A DNA stretch of 37,653 bases from Gemmatimonadales bacterium (GCA_036279355.1 DASUJH010000058.1:1-37653), one strand, 5' to 3'. Shown: positions 28,872-37,334, counted from the stretch's first letter. Made by a program: numbers and translations. Notes: generated by a model from the letters alone, not told the origin.

Positions 28872-30172
28872 CGCTGGGTGACGAGCGGGCCGGCCGCGGG
28901 CGGGCCGTCCACCGCAGCGAGATTGTGAACGGCGGGCTCGCTCCCAGACGAGCGCTCTGCCTTCGTGACCCGCCTCGCGGCGGCGTACACGGCGAGGTAC
29001 TTCTCCGCCACCGCGGCCCACGAGAAGTGCGACACCGCGCGGGCACGATTGCGCGTCGAGATCGCAGCGCGAAGCGCCGGCTGCTCGCCGAGGCGGCGGA
29101 TGGCGGCGGCCAGCGCACCGGGATCGCGAGGCGGCACGAGAAAGCCGTGCTCGCCCTCGTGCACGACCTCGGGGATCCCGCCCACCGCCGTGCCGACGAC
29201 CGGCAGCCCCGCCGCCATGGCCTCAGCGAAGACGTTGCCGAACGCTTCCTCGCGCGACGGAAGCGTGAACAGATCGGCATCGCGCAGCCGCTCGCCTACC
29301 GCGGCCCGCCCCACCGCGCCGGTGAACCGCACCATATCACCCAGGCCGAGCCGGCCCGCAAGGTCGCGGAGCGCCGGCTCCGCCGGCCCGCTTCCTACGA
29401 TTTCCAGCCGGTAGCGGCCGTGCTCCAGCCGGGCCACGGCGAGCAGCAGATCGTCCAGACCCTTGCGCTCGACCAGCCGCGCGACCGCGATGCACCGGAT
29501 CGGGCTGCCCGCGCAAGCGCCGGCAGCGGCGGCGGCGGCGGCGGCGGGCCGGAAGCAATCGATGTCAACGCCGTTCGGGATCACCGTGTAGCGGAGCCAC
29601 GGATCGGTGCGGAGCGCGAGCCGACCCAGGCTCTCGCACACCGCCACGACGCGGTCGGCGCGGCGCCAGATCGCACGCGTTACCGGGCGGAGGAGACGAT
29701 GGGCGCGCTGCAGGCCGCGGTTGGACGGGTCGTACCCCGGCACGTCCGAGCCCCGCAGTGACACGATCGTGGCCTCCCCGCCGCGAAAGAGCGGCAGGAG
29801 CATTCCCGTCGGCAGCGAGAAGAAGAAGTGCGCGACATCGTAGGTCACGCCGCGCCGCAGCCGCCGCACGCACGGCAGCGCCGCCGCGAGGTAGCTCGCG
29901 GCATCCAACATGGTGGCCTCGTGCACGGCGGTGCGCCGGCTGCGCACCCGATGCACGGTGAGGCCGCGGCCCTCTGCCACGACGGGCGGGATCGAGCGAT
30001 CGCCGGGGTGCGCGGTGACCACGTCGACCCGGATGCCGCGGCCAGCGAGCGCCGCCGCGAGGGCTGCGGTGGCGACCCCAGCACCGCCGCCCACCGGGGG
30101 ATACTCGTAGTTGAGCACCAGCACGCTGCGGACGTTCGCCTGCGTCGGCCTGGTGGACACGCGTGCATCCAT
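28868..30172 (-). CDS. GT4-family glycosyltransferase, first gene of the ten-gene operon
   Basis: A 434-residue GT-B glycosyltransferase. It opens SVLVLNYEYPPVGGGAGVAT, has LRGSDVPGYDPSNRG in the middle, IPNGVDIDCFRP at the domain join, RLVERKGLDDLLLAVARL in the donor domain, the EX7E motif EEAFGNVFAEAM and GTAVGGIPEVV. It probably adds a sugar to a lipid-linked acceptor. A run of eight or more Ala (GCC-type microsatellite, plus strand about 29520-29550) lies between the domains. I used the ATG at 30172; a GTG at 30208 extends it by 12 residues. The stop overlaps the PaaK-like gene start. About 180 bases separate it from the regulator gene, and the operon promoter should lie there, though I see no convincing -35/-10 pair. 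Confidence 0.92.
   Translation of the reverse strand: MDARVSTRPTQANVRSVLVLNYEYPPVGGGAGVATAALAAALAGRGIRVDVVTAHPGDRSIPPVVAEGRGLTVHRVRSRRTAVHEATMLDAASYLAAALPCVRRLRRGVTYDVAHFFFSLPTGMLLPLFRGGEATIVSLRGSDVPGYDPSNRGLQRAHRLLRPVTRAIWRRADRVVAVCESLGRLALRTDPWLRYTVIPNGVDIDCFRPAAAAAAAAGACAGSPIRCIAVARLVERKGLDDLLLAVARLEHGRYRLEIVGSGPAEPALRDLAGRLGLGDMVRFTGAVGRAAVGERLRDADLFTLPSREEAFGNVFAEAMAAGLPVVGTAVGGIPEVVHEGEHGFLVPPRDPGALAAAIRRLGEQPALRAAISTRNRARAVSHFSWAAVAEKYLAVYAAARRVTKAERSSGSEPAVHNLAAVDGPPAAGPLVTQR
29520..29550. repeat. GGC trinucleotide run in the GT4 gene
   Basis: A nearly pure GGC repeat, about nine units on the plus strand, encodes a poly-alanine linker between the two domains of the glycosyltransferase. 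It is a likely site of length variation by slippage in threes, which would not break the frame. Confidence 0.85.
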
Positions 30173-30351
30173 TTCCGACCGGACGTCCGGAGCTCCGAGC
30201 GATAGCACAGCGGCTCGACAACTGCCGCCCGGTCTATGAGTTGGCTTGCGGAGGGCGGGGTGGCAAGAGCCACGCCAATCAGAACTGCGGCGGGCAGCCG
30301 TGCAACGTCAGCGCGGGTGTGACAGTCCGGCGCGGAACTGTGGCGCTGCCT

Positions 30352-30864
30352 CTACGACGGAGACGCGCGCCGGGCGATGCGTCGCCGGACCGGGCGCCGG
30401 CGCCACTCCGCCAGCGCACCGGCCAGAGCGGCAATCATGAGGGTGTATGCGGCATCGATGTCGCGGAACCGCGCATCGACCACCGTGCTCGCCCGACGGG
30501 GGCGCGCGGGCACGGCGCGAATGAGGCCGCTGAAACGTCGCATGCGGTCGAGCCGTAGCTCCATGGTGCGCGCCGGCAGGTCCGCCGGAACCTGGTAATA
30601 GATGCGCCTATCGGCCGGCCGCCGCACCCGCTCCACGATGCCCCGCCGCTCCAGCAGCCGGCTCTCCGTGCTGACGCTCGCCTTGCTGGCCTGCAGCGCG
30701 CGCGCGAGCTGGTCGAGCGAGCGCGGCGCCGGACTCAGCAGAAGGCAGCCGAAGAGCCGGCCGGCGGTGCGCGAGAATCCCTCGTCTTCGAAGAAGAGGG
30801 CCACACGCTCGACGTAGTCGGCGGCGCCGGGAGCGAGAACCGATTCCGAGGGGGGCTTGGGCAG
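30352..30864 (-). CDS. GbsR/MarR-like winged-helix transcriptional regulator
   Basis: A small DNA-binding protein of about 150-170 residues. YVERVALFFEDEGFSRTAGRLFGCLLL followed by LDQLARALQASKASVSTESRLLERRGIVERV is the winged-helix core seen in GbsR-type and MarR-type regulators; the rest is helical and basic. It is divergent from the TolC-adaptor-RND operon and most likely represses it. The start is uncertain because no in-frame ATG exists. A CTG at 30864 has GGAG six bases upstream and gives 170 residues (used here). A GTG at 30804 gives 150 residues but cuts into the first helix. A GTG at 30951 would run across the AT-richer promoter region. The stop at 30352 is secure. Confidence 0.78.
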   Translation of the reverse strand: MPKPPSESVLAPGAADYVERVALFFEDEGFSRTAGRLFGCLLLSPAPRSLDQLARALQASKASVSTESRLLERRGIVERVRRPADRRIYYQVPADLPARTMELRLDRMRRFSGLIRAVPARPRRASTVVDARFRDIDAAYTLMIAALAGALAEWRRRPVRRRIARRASPS

Positions 30865-30887
30865 CGAGGGCTCCGGGAAAAACGCGG

Positions 30888-30929
30888 TTGCAAGATTAAC
30901 TTCGTTCAGTATGTTCAGGCAAGACTGAA
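30888..30929 (+). promoter_or_regulatory. Efflux operon promoter with TTCAG operator-like repeats
   Basis: TTGCAA (30888-30893) and TATGTT (30910-30915), 16 bases apart, form a plausible sigma-70-type promoter directed at the TolC gene (start 30953). Overlapping and following the -10 are direct repeats TTCAG (30905-30909, 30914-30918) and an inverted CTGAA (30925-30929), giving TTCAG-N6-CTGAA. The area is AT-rich compared with its surroundings. The divergent winged-helix regulator is the obvious candidate to bind here; that is inference from position. Confidence 0.5.
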
Positions 30930-30952
30930 TCTTCGTGGAGACGCGCCGCACG

Positions 30953-32461
30953 ATGGCCCTTCCGCCCGGAGTCCGGTGCCCGAGAGCCGCCGGCCTCGTC
31001 GCCGTCCTTGCGCTCGCCGGCTGCGCTCCCGGGCTCCCCGGGCCGGGCGGCGCCCACGCCACGGCACCGGCACCCGAGGTGCCGTGGACCCCGCCAGCCA
31101 CGGCGCCCGCCAAGGCGCCGGCCCCGCCGGGCGCTCCGCGCGCGGGCGCGCCGGCGGCCGCCCTGCCGCCCGACCTGGCCGGCCGGCTCCAGCACCTCAC
31201 CTCCACCGATATCGCCGACCTCGCCCTCCGCAACAACCCGGCGACGCGCGAGGCATGGGCGAACGCGCGCGCCGCGGCGGCTGCCTACGGGACGGCCCGC
31301 GGCGCATATTACCCGGCCGTCGATGCCGCCGCCTCGATCGAGCGGATCAAGACCATCGCCACCGGCGGCCGCGTCGCCGCGTCGCAGACGATCTACGGAC
31401 CCAGCGCCTCGCTCTCCTGGCTCCTGTTCGATTTCGGCGCCCGGAGCGGTGCCGTCGAAGGCGCGCGCCAGGCGCTCCTCGCGGCCGACTGGACCCACAA
31501 CGCCACCATCGCCGACGTGGTGCTCGGCGCCGAGGTCGCTTTCTATCAGTATCTCGCCGATCAGGCGCTCATCTCCGCACAGGAGGCGTCGCTGCGCGAT
31601 GCCGAGGCGAACCTCGCCGCGGCCGAGGCACGGCAGAAGGTCGGCGTCGCCACCATCGCCGACGTGCTGCAGGCCCGCACCGCGCTGTCGCAGGCCCGGC
31701 TCGCGCTCGAGACCACGCAAGGCGCCCGGGAAACCGCCCGCGGCGCACTCGCCCTGGCGCTCGGCCTGCCCGCCAGCCTGCCGTACGATGTCGACAGCCT
31801 CGCCGCCCCCGAGCCCATCGCGCCGGTGGCCGATAGCGTGGAGGCCATCATCGCCCGCGCGGTGCGCGAGCGGCCCGATCTCGCCGCCACACGCGCGCAG
31901 GCGGCGCAGGCGGAGGCGCGCGTCCGCGAGTTGCGCGGGGCGCGGCTGCCCTCGCTCCAAGCCACCGGGACCGGCGGTTTCACCTACCTGGCCAACCGGC
32001 CCGGCGGCGGCAACAACTACACGATCGGTCTGGGCCTCAGCATTCCGCTGTTCAATGGCTTCGCGCGGGAGTACCAGCAGCGGGAGGCCCAGGCGCTCGC
32101 GGAGGCCGCGCGGGCTCGCGCCCAGACGACGGAACAACAGGTCAGCTTTGAGGTGTTCAGCGCGTATTATTCGCTGCAGACCGCCGCGCGCCGGGTCCGC
32201 ACCGCCGCCGATCTCCTGGCGAGCGCCGAGCAGTCGGTGGAGGTGGCACTCGGCCGATACAAGGCGGGTGTCGGCACGGTGCTCGACCTCCTCGCAGCCC
32301 AGAGCGCGCTTGCCGATGCACGAGCCCAGCAGGTGGACGCACGCCTCACCTGGCAAACCTCACTCGCTCAGCTCGCCCACGACGCCGGCGCGCTCGATGC
32401 CCACGGCCGCGCCGACCTCCGCCTGAGCCCGGACACCGTCCAGACCACGCCCAATCGATGA
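30953..32461 (+). CDS. TolC-family outer-membrane efflux lipoprotein
   Basis: The outer-membrane channel of a tripartite efflux pump, 502 residues. The start MALPPGVRCPRAAGLVAVLA leads to the lipobox LAGC, so it is a lipoprotein like the OprM/NodT group. A Pro/Ala-rich linker of about 60 residues follows. Then come two OEP repeats with the long helical segments (LRNNPATREAWANARAAAAA near residue 90; ERPDLAATRAQAAQAEARV near 305) and YYSLQTAARRVRTA near 400. GGAG lies 12 bases before the ATG at 30953; a GTG at 30935 is possible. The stop overlaps the adaptor start (ATGA). Confidence 0.93.
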   Translation: MALPPGVRCPRAAGLVAVLALAGCAPGLPGPGGAHATAPAPEVPWTPPATAPAKAPAPPGAPRAGAPAAALPPDLAGRLQHLTSTDIADLALRNNPATREAWANARAAAAAYGTARGAYYPAVDAAASIERIKTIATGGRVAASQTIYGPSASLSWLLFDFGARSGAVEGARQALLAADWTHNATIADVVLGAEVAFYQYLADQALISAQEASLRDAEANLAAAEARQKVGVATIADVLQARTALSQARLALETTQGARETARGALALALGLPASLPYDVDSLAAPEPIAPVADSVEAIIARAVRERPDLAATRAQAAQAEARVRELRGARLPSLQATGTGGFTYLANRPGGGNNYTIGLGLSIPLFNGFAREYQQREAQALAEAARARAQTTEQQVSFEVFSAYYSLQTAARRVRTAADLLASAEQSVEVALGRYKAGVGTVLDLLAAQSALADARAQQVDARLTWQTSLAQLAHDAGALDAHGRADLRLSPDTVQTTPNR

Positions 32462-33609
32462 AGCACGCGACCGCCCTGACCGCCCTGACTGCCCTGACCG
32501 CCTTCGCGTGCAGCAAGCCCGCGCCGCGCGAACAGCCGCCCGTGCCCATCAGCGCTGCACGCGTCGTGCGCCGTGCGGTGCCGGTCACCCTCGAGGCCCC
32601 CGGCGTCGCCGAGCCGCTGCAGACGGTCGCGGTGCAGTCGCAGGTCGAGGGCGTGCTGCAGCGGGTCAACTTCCACGAGGGCGACGAGGTCAGGGCTGGA
32701 CAGGTGCTCTTCGTGATCGACCCGCGCCCTTACCGCGCCGCGCTCGACCAGGCGCAGGCCGTGCTCGCCCGCGATCAGGCCCAGCTCGACAACGCGCGGG
32801 CGGACGCGAAGCGGTTCGCGGCGCTGGTGGCAAAGGAGTACGTGACGCCGCAGCAGTACGAGCAGACGAAGACGACCGCCGCCGCGCTCGAGGCCACGGT
32901 CGCCGCCGACAAGGCGGCGGTCGAAACGGCGCGCCTCAACCTGCAGTACGCCACCATCCGCGCCCCGATCACCGGCCGCGCGGGCGGCCTGCTGGTGCGC
33001 CCGGGCAACCTCGTGCGGGCCAACGGCGACACGCCGCTCGTCATCATCAACCAGATCCACCCGATCCTGGTGCGCTTCTCGGTGCCGGCCACCGCGCTGC
33101 CCGAGATCCGCCGCTTCCAGAACAAGTCGCTCGCGGTGCACGCGCGCCCCACGGGCGACGGGCCCGAGTCGGCCGGCACGCTCACCTTCGTCGATAACGC
33201 AGTCGATACGGCAACGGGCACGATCCTGCTCAAGGCCAACTTCGCCAATGCCAACGGGGCGCTTTGGCCGGGCGAGTACGTCAACGTGACCCTCGAGCTG
33301 TACGTCGAGCCCGATGCCCTCGTCGTGCCGACCTCGGCCGTGCTCTCCGGCCAGCAGGGCGCGTATGTTTTCGTGGTGAAGCCCGACCGCACCACCGAGT
33401 CGCGCGACGTCGCCGTGGCCCGCGCCGCCGGCGAGCTCACGGTTCTCAAGAGCGGCGTTGCGCCGGGTGACCAGGTCGTCACCGAGGGCCAGCTCCGGCT
33501 CACGCCGGGTGCGAAGGTCCAGATCAAACCGGCGTCCGGCACGGCCGAGGGTGCGCCGGACACGGCGCAGGGCTCCGCACCGGCCGCCGCGGCTGCGAGG
33601 GGCACATGA
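32458..33609 (+). CDS. RND efflux periplasmic adaptor (membrane fusion protein)
   Basis: A 383-residue adaptor that bridges the RND pump and the TolC channel. The signal peptide MKHATALTALTALTAFACSK is a lipoprotein type with Cys at residue 18 and is built on a 9-base tandem repeat. Next come the barrel-sandwich strands (VQSQVEGVLQRVNFHEGDEV), an alpha-hairpin rich in Ala and Gln (about residues 95-155), the second lipoyl half (IRAPITGRAGGLLVRPGNLV) and the beta-barrel (FVDNAVDTATGTILLKANF, LWPGEYVNVTLEL). This is the MdtA/HAE1-associated type. The start and stop overlap the flanking genes by ATGA. Confidence 0.95.
   Translation: MKHATALTALTALTAFACSKPAPREQPPVPISAARVVRRAVPVTLEAPGVAEPLQTVAVQSQVEGVLQRVNFHEGDEVRAGQVLFVIDPRPYRAALDQAQAVLARDQAQLDNARADAKRFAALVAKEYVTPQQYEQTKTTAAALEATVAADKAAVETARLNLQYATIRAPITGRAGGLLVRPGNLVRANGDTPLVIINQIHPILVRFSVPATALPEIRRFQNKSLAVHARPTGDGPESAGTLTFVDNAVDTATGTILLKANFANANGALWPGEYVNVTLELYVEPDALVVPTSAVLSGQQGAYVFVVKPDRTTESRDVAVARAAGELTVLKSGVAPGDQVVTEGQLRLTPGAKVQIKPASGTAEGAPDTAQGSAPAAAAARGT
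32467..32502. repeat. 9-bp tandem repeat in the adaptor signal peptide
   Basis: Four consecutive 9-base units of the form CTGACCGCC (the first begins GCG, the third has one T for C) encode the ALT-ALT-ALT core of the lipoprotein signal peptide. Changes in copy number would alter the length of the hydrophobic core without shifting the frame. Confidence 0.85.
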
Positions 33610-36600
33610 GCATTCCCGGGTTGTTCATCCGGCGGCCGGTCATGACCACGCTGGTCATGGCCGGCATTCTGATTTTCGGCATCCTGGGCTATCGGGAGCT
33701 CCCGGTGAGCGACCTGCCGAACGTCGACTATCCGACGATCAACGTGAGCGCCAATCTCTCGGGTGCGAGCCCCGAGACGATGGCGTCGGCGGTGGCCACG
33801 CCGCTCGAGAAGCAGTTCTCGACCATCGCCGGCATCACCGAGATGACGTCGACCAGCAATCTCGGCTCGACCCAGATCACATTACAGTTCTCGCTCGACC
33901 GCGACGTCGACGCCGCGGCGCAGGACGTGCAGGCGGCCATCGCCCAAGCGCTCCGGCAGCTCCCCCAGGACATGCTGCCGCCGTCCTACCGCAAGGTGAA
34001 TCCGGCCGACAATCCGATCCTCTATTTCGCGCTCACGTCGAAGACGCTCGCCCTCTCCAAGGTCGACGAGTACGCGGAGACCTATCTCGCGCAGCAGATG
34101 TCGACGGTGGACGGCGTGGCGCAGGTGCAGGTGTACGGCGCGCAGACCTACGCGGTGCGCATCCAGCTCGATCCGCGCGCGCTCGCGGCCCGCAAGATCG
34201 GCATCAATGAGGTGGCGGACGCCGTCTCGGCCGGCAACGTGAACATGCCGACGGGCGTGCTCTGGGGCACGCAGAAGGCCTACACGGTCGAGGCCACAGG
34301 GCAGCTCGAGGACGCCGCGGCCTTCCGGCCGCTGGTCGTGGCCTACCGCAACGGTGCGCCGGTACGGCTCGACGAGCTGGGCAACGTGATCGACGGGATC
34401 CAGGACAGCCACGTGGCCGCCTGGTTCAACGGCACCCGGGGCGTCGTGCTCGCGGTGCGGCGGCAGCCGGGCACCAACACGGTCGCCGTGGCCGACGCCG
34501 TGCGACAACTCGTCAACCGCCTCAAGGCCCAGTTGCCCGCTTCGGTCCAGGTCGAGCTGCTCTTCGACCGTTCGACCTTCATCCGCGAGTCGGTGTCGGA
34601 CGTGAAGTTCACGCTGGCGCTCACCATCGGCCTCGTGGTGATGGTGATCTTCCTGTTCCTGCGCAATCTCCCCGCGACGGTGATCCCGAGCCTGGCCCTC
34701 CCGATGTCGCTAGTGGGCACCTTTGCGGTGATGTACCTGCTCGGATTTACGCTCGACAACCTCTCGCTGATGGCGCTGACACTCGCCGTCGGTTTCGTGG
34801 TGGACGACGCCATCGTCATGCTGGAGAACATCGTCCGCCACATGGAGATGGGAAAGACGCCCTGGCGCGCGGCGCTGGACGGCTCGCGCGAGATCGGGTT
34901 CACCATCATCTCGATGACGGCATCGCTCGTCGCGGTGTTCATCCCGATCATGTTTCTGGGCGGGCTCATCGGCCGGCTCTTCCGCGAGTTCTCGGTCACG
35001 ATCGCGATCGCCATTCTGGTGTCGGGGTTCGTCTCCCTCACGCTCACCCCGATGCTCTGCAGCCGGTACCTCAAGCCGGGTCACCGCCGGCACGGGCGGC
35101 TCTACGACGCATCGGAGCGGGTGTACGAGGAGGTGCTGGGCTGGTACGAGCGCTCGCTGCGCTGGGTCATGCGCCACCGGCGCGCCACGCTCGGGGTGCT
35201 CGGGCTCCTCATCGTCGGCACGGTGTGGCTCGGCCTCGCGATTCCGAAGGGGTTCCTCCCGAACGAAGACCAGGGCCAGCTCTTCGCGACCAGCGAGGCG
35301 GTGGAGGGAGCCAGTTTCGACGCGATGGTCGCCCTCCAGCAGCAGGCCGCGGATTTGATTCAGCGGGATGCGAACGTGGCCGGCTTCATGTCGGCGGTCG
35401 GCGGCGGCGGCCGCAGCTCCAGCATCAACCAGGGGCGCTTCTTCATCCGGCTCAAGCCGGCCGACGAACGCACGCTCGGGGCGGACGAGGTCGCGCGCGA
35501 GCTGTCGGCCAAGACCAACCAGATCCCCGGGCTCCGGGTGTACGTGCAGAACCTGCCCGTGATCAGCATCGGCGGCCGGGTGAGCAAGGCGCTGTACCAG
35601 TTCACGCTCCAGGGACCCGACCTCGACGCGTTGTACGACAATGCGGCGCGGATGGAGCAGAAGCTCCGGACGATTCCCGAGCTCACCGACGTGACGAGCG
35701 ACCTGCAGATCAAGAGCCCGCAGGTGACGGTGAACATCAACCGCGACCGCGCAGCGTCGCTCGGCATCACGCCCGACCAGATCGAGAGCGCGCTCTACGA
35801 CGCGTATGGCTCCCGGCAGATCTCGACCATCTTCACGCCCACCAACCAGTACTGGGTGGTGCTGGAACTGCTGCCCCAGTTCCAGCGCGACCTCGGGGCG
35901 CTGAACCAGCTCTACCTCCGGTCCGGCACCGGTCAGGTGGTGCCGCTTACGAGCGTCGCCACGTTCACGCCGACGGTGGGGGCGCTCAGCGTGAACCACG
36001 CGGGCCAGCTTCCGTCGGTGACGCTCTCGTTCAACCTGCAGCCCGGTGTGTCCATCGGGCAGGCGGTGTCCGAGGTTCAGGAGGCGGCCCGGCAGACGCT
36101 GCCGGGGTCGATCACCACGAGTTTCAGCGGCACCGCGGAGGCGTTCCGCGACGCGCAGAGCGGGTTGCTGGTGCTGCTCGTCGTCGCGATCCTCGTCATC
36201 TATCTCGTGCTCGGCATTCTCTACGAGAGCTTCGTGCATCCGCTCACGATCCTGTCCGGGCTCCCCTCGGCGGGGTTCGGAGCGCTGCTCACGCTGATGC
36301 TCTTCGGCTACGACCTCAGCGTGTATGGATTCGTCGGCATCATCCTGCTCATCGGCCTCGTGAAGAAGAACGCGATCATGATGATCGACTTCGCGATCGC
36401 GGCCGAGCGGGGCGGCGGAAAGTCGGCGGAGGCGGCAATCGTGCAGGCCTGCTCGGTCCGCTTCCGGCCGATCATGATGACCACGATGGCGGCGCTCATG
36501 GGCACGCTGCCGATCGCGCTCGGCGCGGGCGCGGGGGCGGAGTCGCGCCGGCCGCTCGGCGTCGCGGTGGTGGGCGGGCTCGCGTTCTCGCAGTTCGTGA

Positions 36601-36737
36601 CGCTTTATATCACGCCGGTCGTGTACACCTACTTCGATCACCTGCAGCAGCGGTTCGGGAAGCGGAAGCGGGTGAAGGAGGAGGTGCCGGTGCGGGAGGA
36701 GGCGGATGTTCGTAGCCGCTTGCCTGTAGTAACGTGA
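33606..36737 (+). CDS. RND-family efflux permease (HAE1 type, MdtB/MdtC-like)
   Basis: The proton-driven inner-membrane pump, 1043 residues, full family length. Twelve transmembrane helices are expected: one at the start (RRPVMTTLVMAGILIFGILG), five after residue 330, and the mirrored set in the second half. The proton-relay pair is visible in LAVGFVVDDAIVMLENIV (two Asp in TM4), followed by GREF-like LFREFSVTIAIAILVSGFVS. The second half carries GFVGIILLIGLVKKNAIMMI with the TM10 Lys. The YRELPVSDLPNVDYPTINV start is typical of the MdtB/C branch, which exports amphiphilic drugs or bile-salt-like compounds. The ATG at 33606 overlaps the adaptor stop. No clear terminator follows. Confidence 0.97.
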   Translation: MSIPGLFIRRPVMTTLVMAGILIFGILGYRELPVSDLPNVDYPTINVSANLSGASPETMASAVATPLEKQFSTIAGITEMTSTSNLGSTQITLQFSLDRDVDAAAQDVQAAIAQALRQLPQDMLPPSYRKVNPADNPILYFALTSKTLALSKVDEYAETYLAQQMSTVDGVAQVQVYGAQTYAVRIQLDPRALAARKIGINEVADAVSAGNVNMPTGVLWGTQKAYTVEATGQLEDAAAFRPLVVAYRNGAPVRLDELGNVIDGIQDSHVAAWFNGTRGVVLAVRRQPGTNTVAVADAVRQLVNRLKAQLPASVQVELLFDRSTFIRESVSDVKFTLALTIGLVVMVIFLFLRNLPATVIPSLALPMSLVGTFAVMYLLGFTLDNLSLMALTLAVGFVVDDAIVMLENIVRHMEMGKTPWRAALDGSREIGFTIISMTASLVAVFIPIMFLGGLIGRLFREFSVTIAIAILVSGFVSLTLTPMLCSRYLKPGHRRHGRLYDASERVYEEVLGWYERSLRWVMRHRRATLGVLGLLIVGTVWLGLAIPKGFLPNEDQGQLFATSEAVEGASFDAMVALQQQAADLIQRDANVAGFMSAVGGGGRSSSINQGRFFIRLKPADERTLGADEVARELSAKTNQIPGLRVYVQNLPVISIGGRVSKALYQFTLQGPDLDALYDNAARMEQKLRTIPELTDVTSDLQIKSPQVTVNINRDRAASLGITPDQIESALYDAYGSRQISTIFTPTNQYWVVLELLPQFQRDLGALNQLYLRSGTGQVVPLTSVATFTPTVGALSVNHAGQLPSVTLSFNLQPGVSIGQAVSEVQEAARQTLPGSITTSFSGTAEAFRDAQSGLLVLLVVAILVIYLVLGILYESFVHPLTILSGLPSAGFGALLTLMLFGYDLSVYGFVGIILLIGLVKKNAIMMIDFAIAAERGGGKSAEAAIVQACSVRFRPIMMTTMAALMGTLPIALGAGAGAESRRPLGVAVVGGLAFSQFVTLYITPVVYTYFDHLQQRFGKRKRVKEEVPVREEADVRSRLPVVT

Positions 36738-36754
36738 CGCGTTAACATACGAGC

Positions 36755-37036
36755 GTGATCCGAAGTTTCCGCGACCGCGACACCGAGCGCCTCTTTCGAC
36801 GCGAGCCGGTCCGGAAATGGTCGGAGGCATTGCAGCGCACCGGCTTGCGCAAGCTCCTCATGCTCGACGCCGCTACCCGCTTGGATGATCTCCGGGTCCC
36901 TCCAGCCAATCGGCTCGAGAAACTGGCGGGGCGCCGAGCCGGGCAATACAGTATTCGGGTGAATGACCAGTGGCGGGTCTGTTTCCGCTGGTCGGGAGGC
37001 GATGCATACGATGTCGAAATCGTCGACTACCACTAA
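36755..37036 (+). CDS. higB: HigB-like toxin (RelE/ParE superfamily)
   Basis: A 93-residue protein of the plasmid-maintenance-killer type: MIRSFRDRDTERLFRRE, then LRKLLMLDAATRLDDLRVPP, RLEKLAGRRAGQYSIRVNDQ, WRVCFRW and the terminal YDVEIVDYH. This is the standard HigB sequence layout; such toxins cut mRNA on the ribosome. The start is a GTG at 36755, 17 bases after the RND gene. The higB-before-higA order is characteristic. The antitoxin gene overlaps its 3' end by 26 bases. Confidence 0.93.
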   Translation: MIRSFRDRDTERLFRREPVRKWSEALQRTGLRKLLMLDAATRLDDLRVPPANRLEKLAGRRAGQYSIRVNDQWRVCFRWSGGDAYDVEIVDYH

Positions 37037-37334
37037 GCGGCGGCTGGCGCCCGTACATCCCGGTGAGGTTCTTCGGGAGGAGTTTCTCCTGCCTCTCGGC
37101 TTGACCCAGTATCGCCTCGCCAAGGGACTGAGTGTTCCTCCTCGCCGCATCAACGAGATCGTGCACGGCACCCGAGCCGTCAGCGCGGACACGGCCCTTC
37201 GGCTGGCGCGGTTCTTCGGCACCTCGGAGCGCTTCTGGCTCAACCTCCAGACGGCGTATGACCTGGAGCTCGAGCGCGATCGGCTCGAGGGCCGGCTGGA
37301 GCGCGAGGTGGAGGTGCTCGCCCGGGCGGGCTAG
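37011..37334 (+). CDS. higA: HigA-like antitoxin (XRE-family helix-turn-helix)
   Basis: A 107-residue DNA-binding antitoxin. LAPVHPGEVLREEFLLPLGL is the typical HigA opening, followed by the helix-turn-helix TQYRLAKGLSVPPRRINEIV and the closing RAVSADTALRLARFFGTSER with FWLNLQTAYDLE. It would neutralise the HigB-like toxin and repress the pair's promoter. The ATG at 37011 lies inside the toxin gene; an ATG at 37002 is a close alternative. GGGAGG lies upstream of both (36994-36999). Confidence 0.93.
   Translation: MSKSSTTTKRRLAPVHPGEVLREEFLLPLGLTQYRLAKGLSVPPRRINEIVHGTRAVSADTALRLARFFGTSERFWLNLQTAYDLELERDRLEGRLEREVEVLARAG

Noticed and set aside
30253-30280. Possible terminator hairpin (GGGGTGGC with GCCACGCC) between the regulator and GT4 genes
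   Set aside because: The stem has a mismatch, there is no T-run, and both genes read on the minus strand; support is too weak to list.
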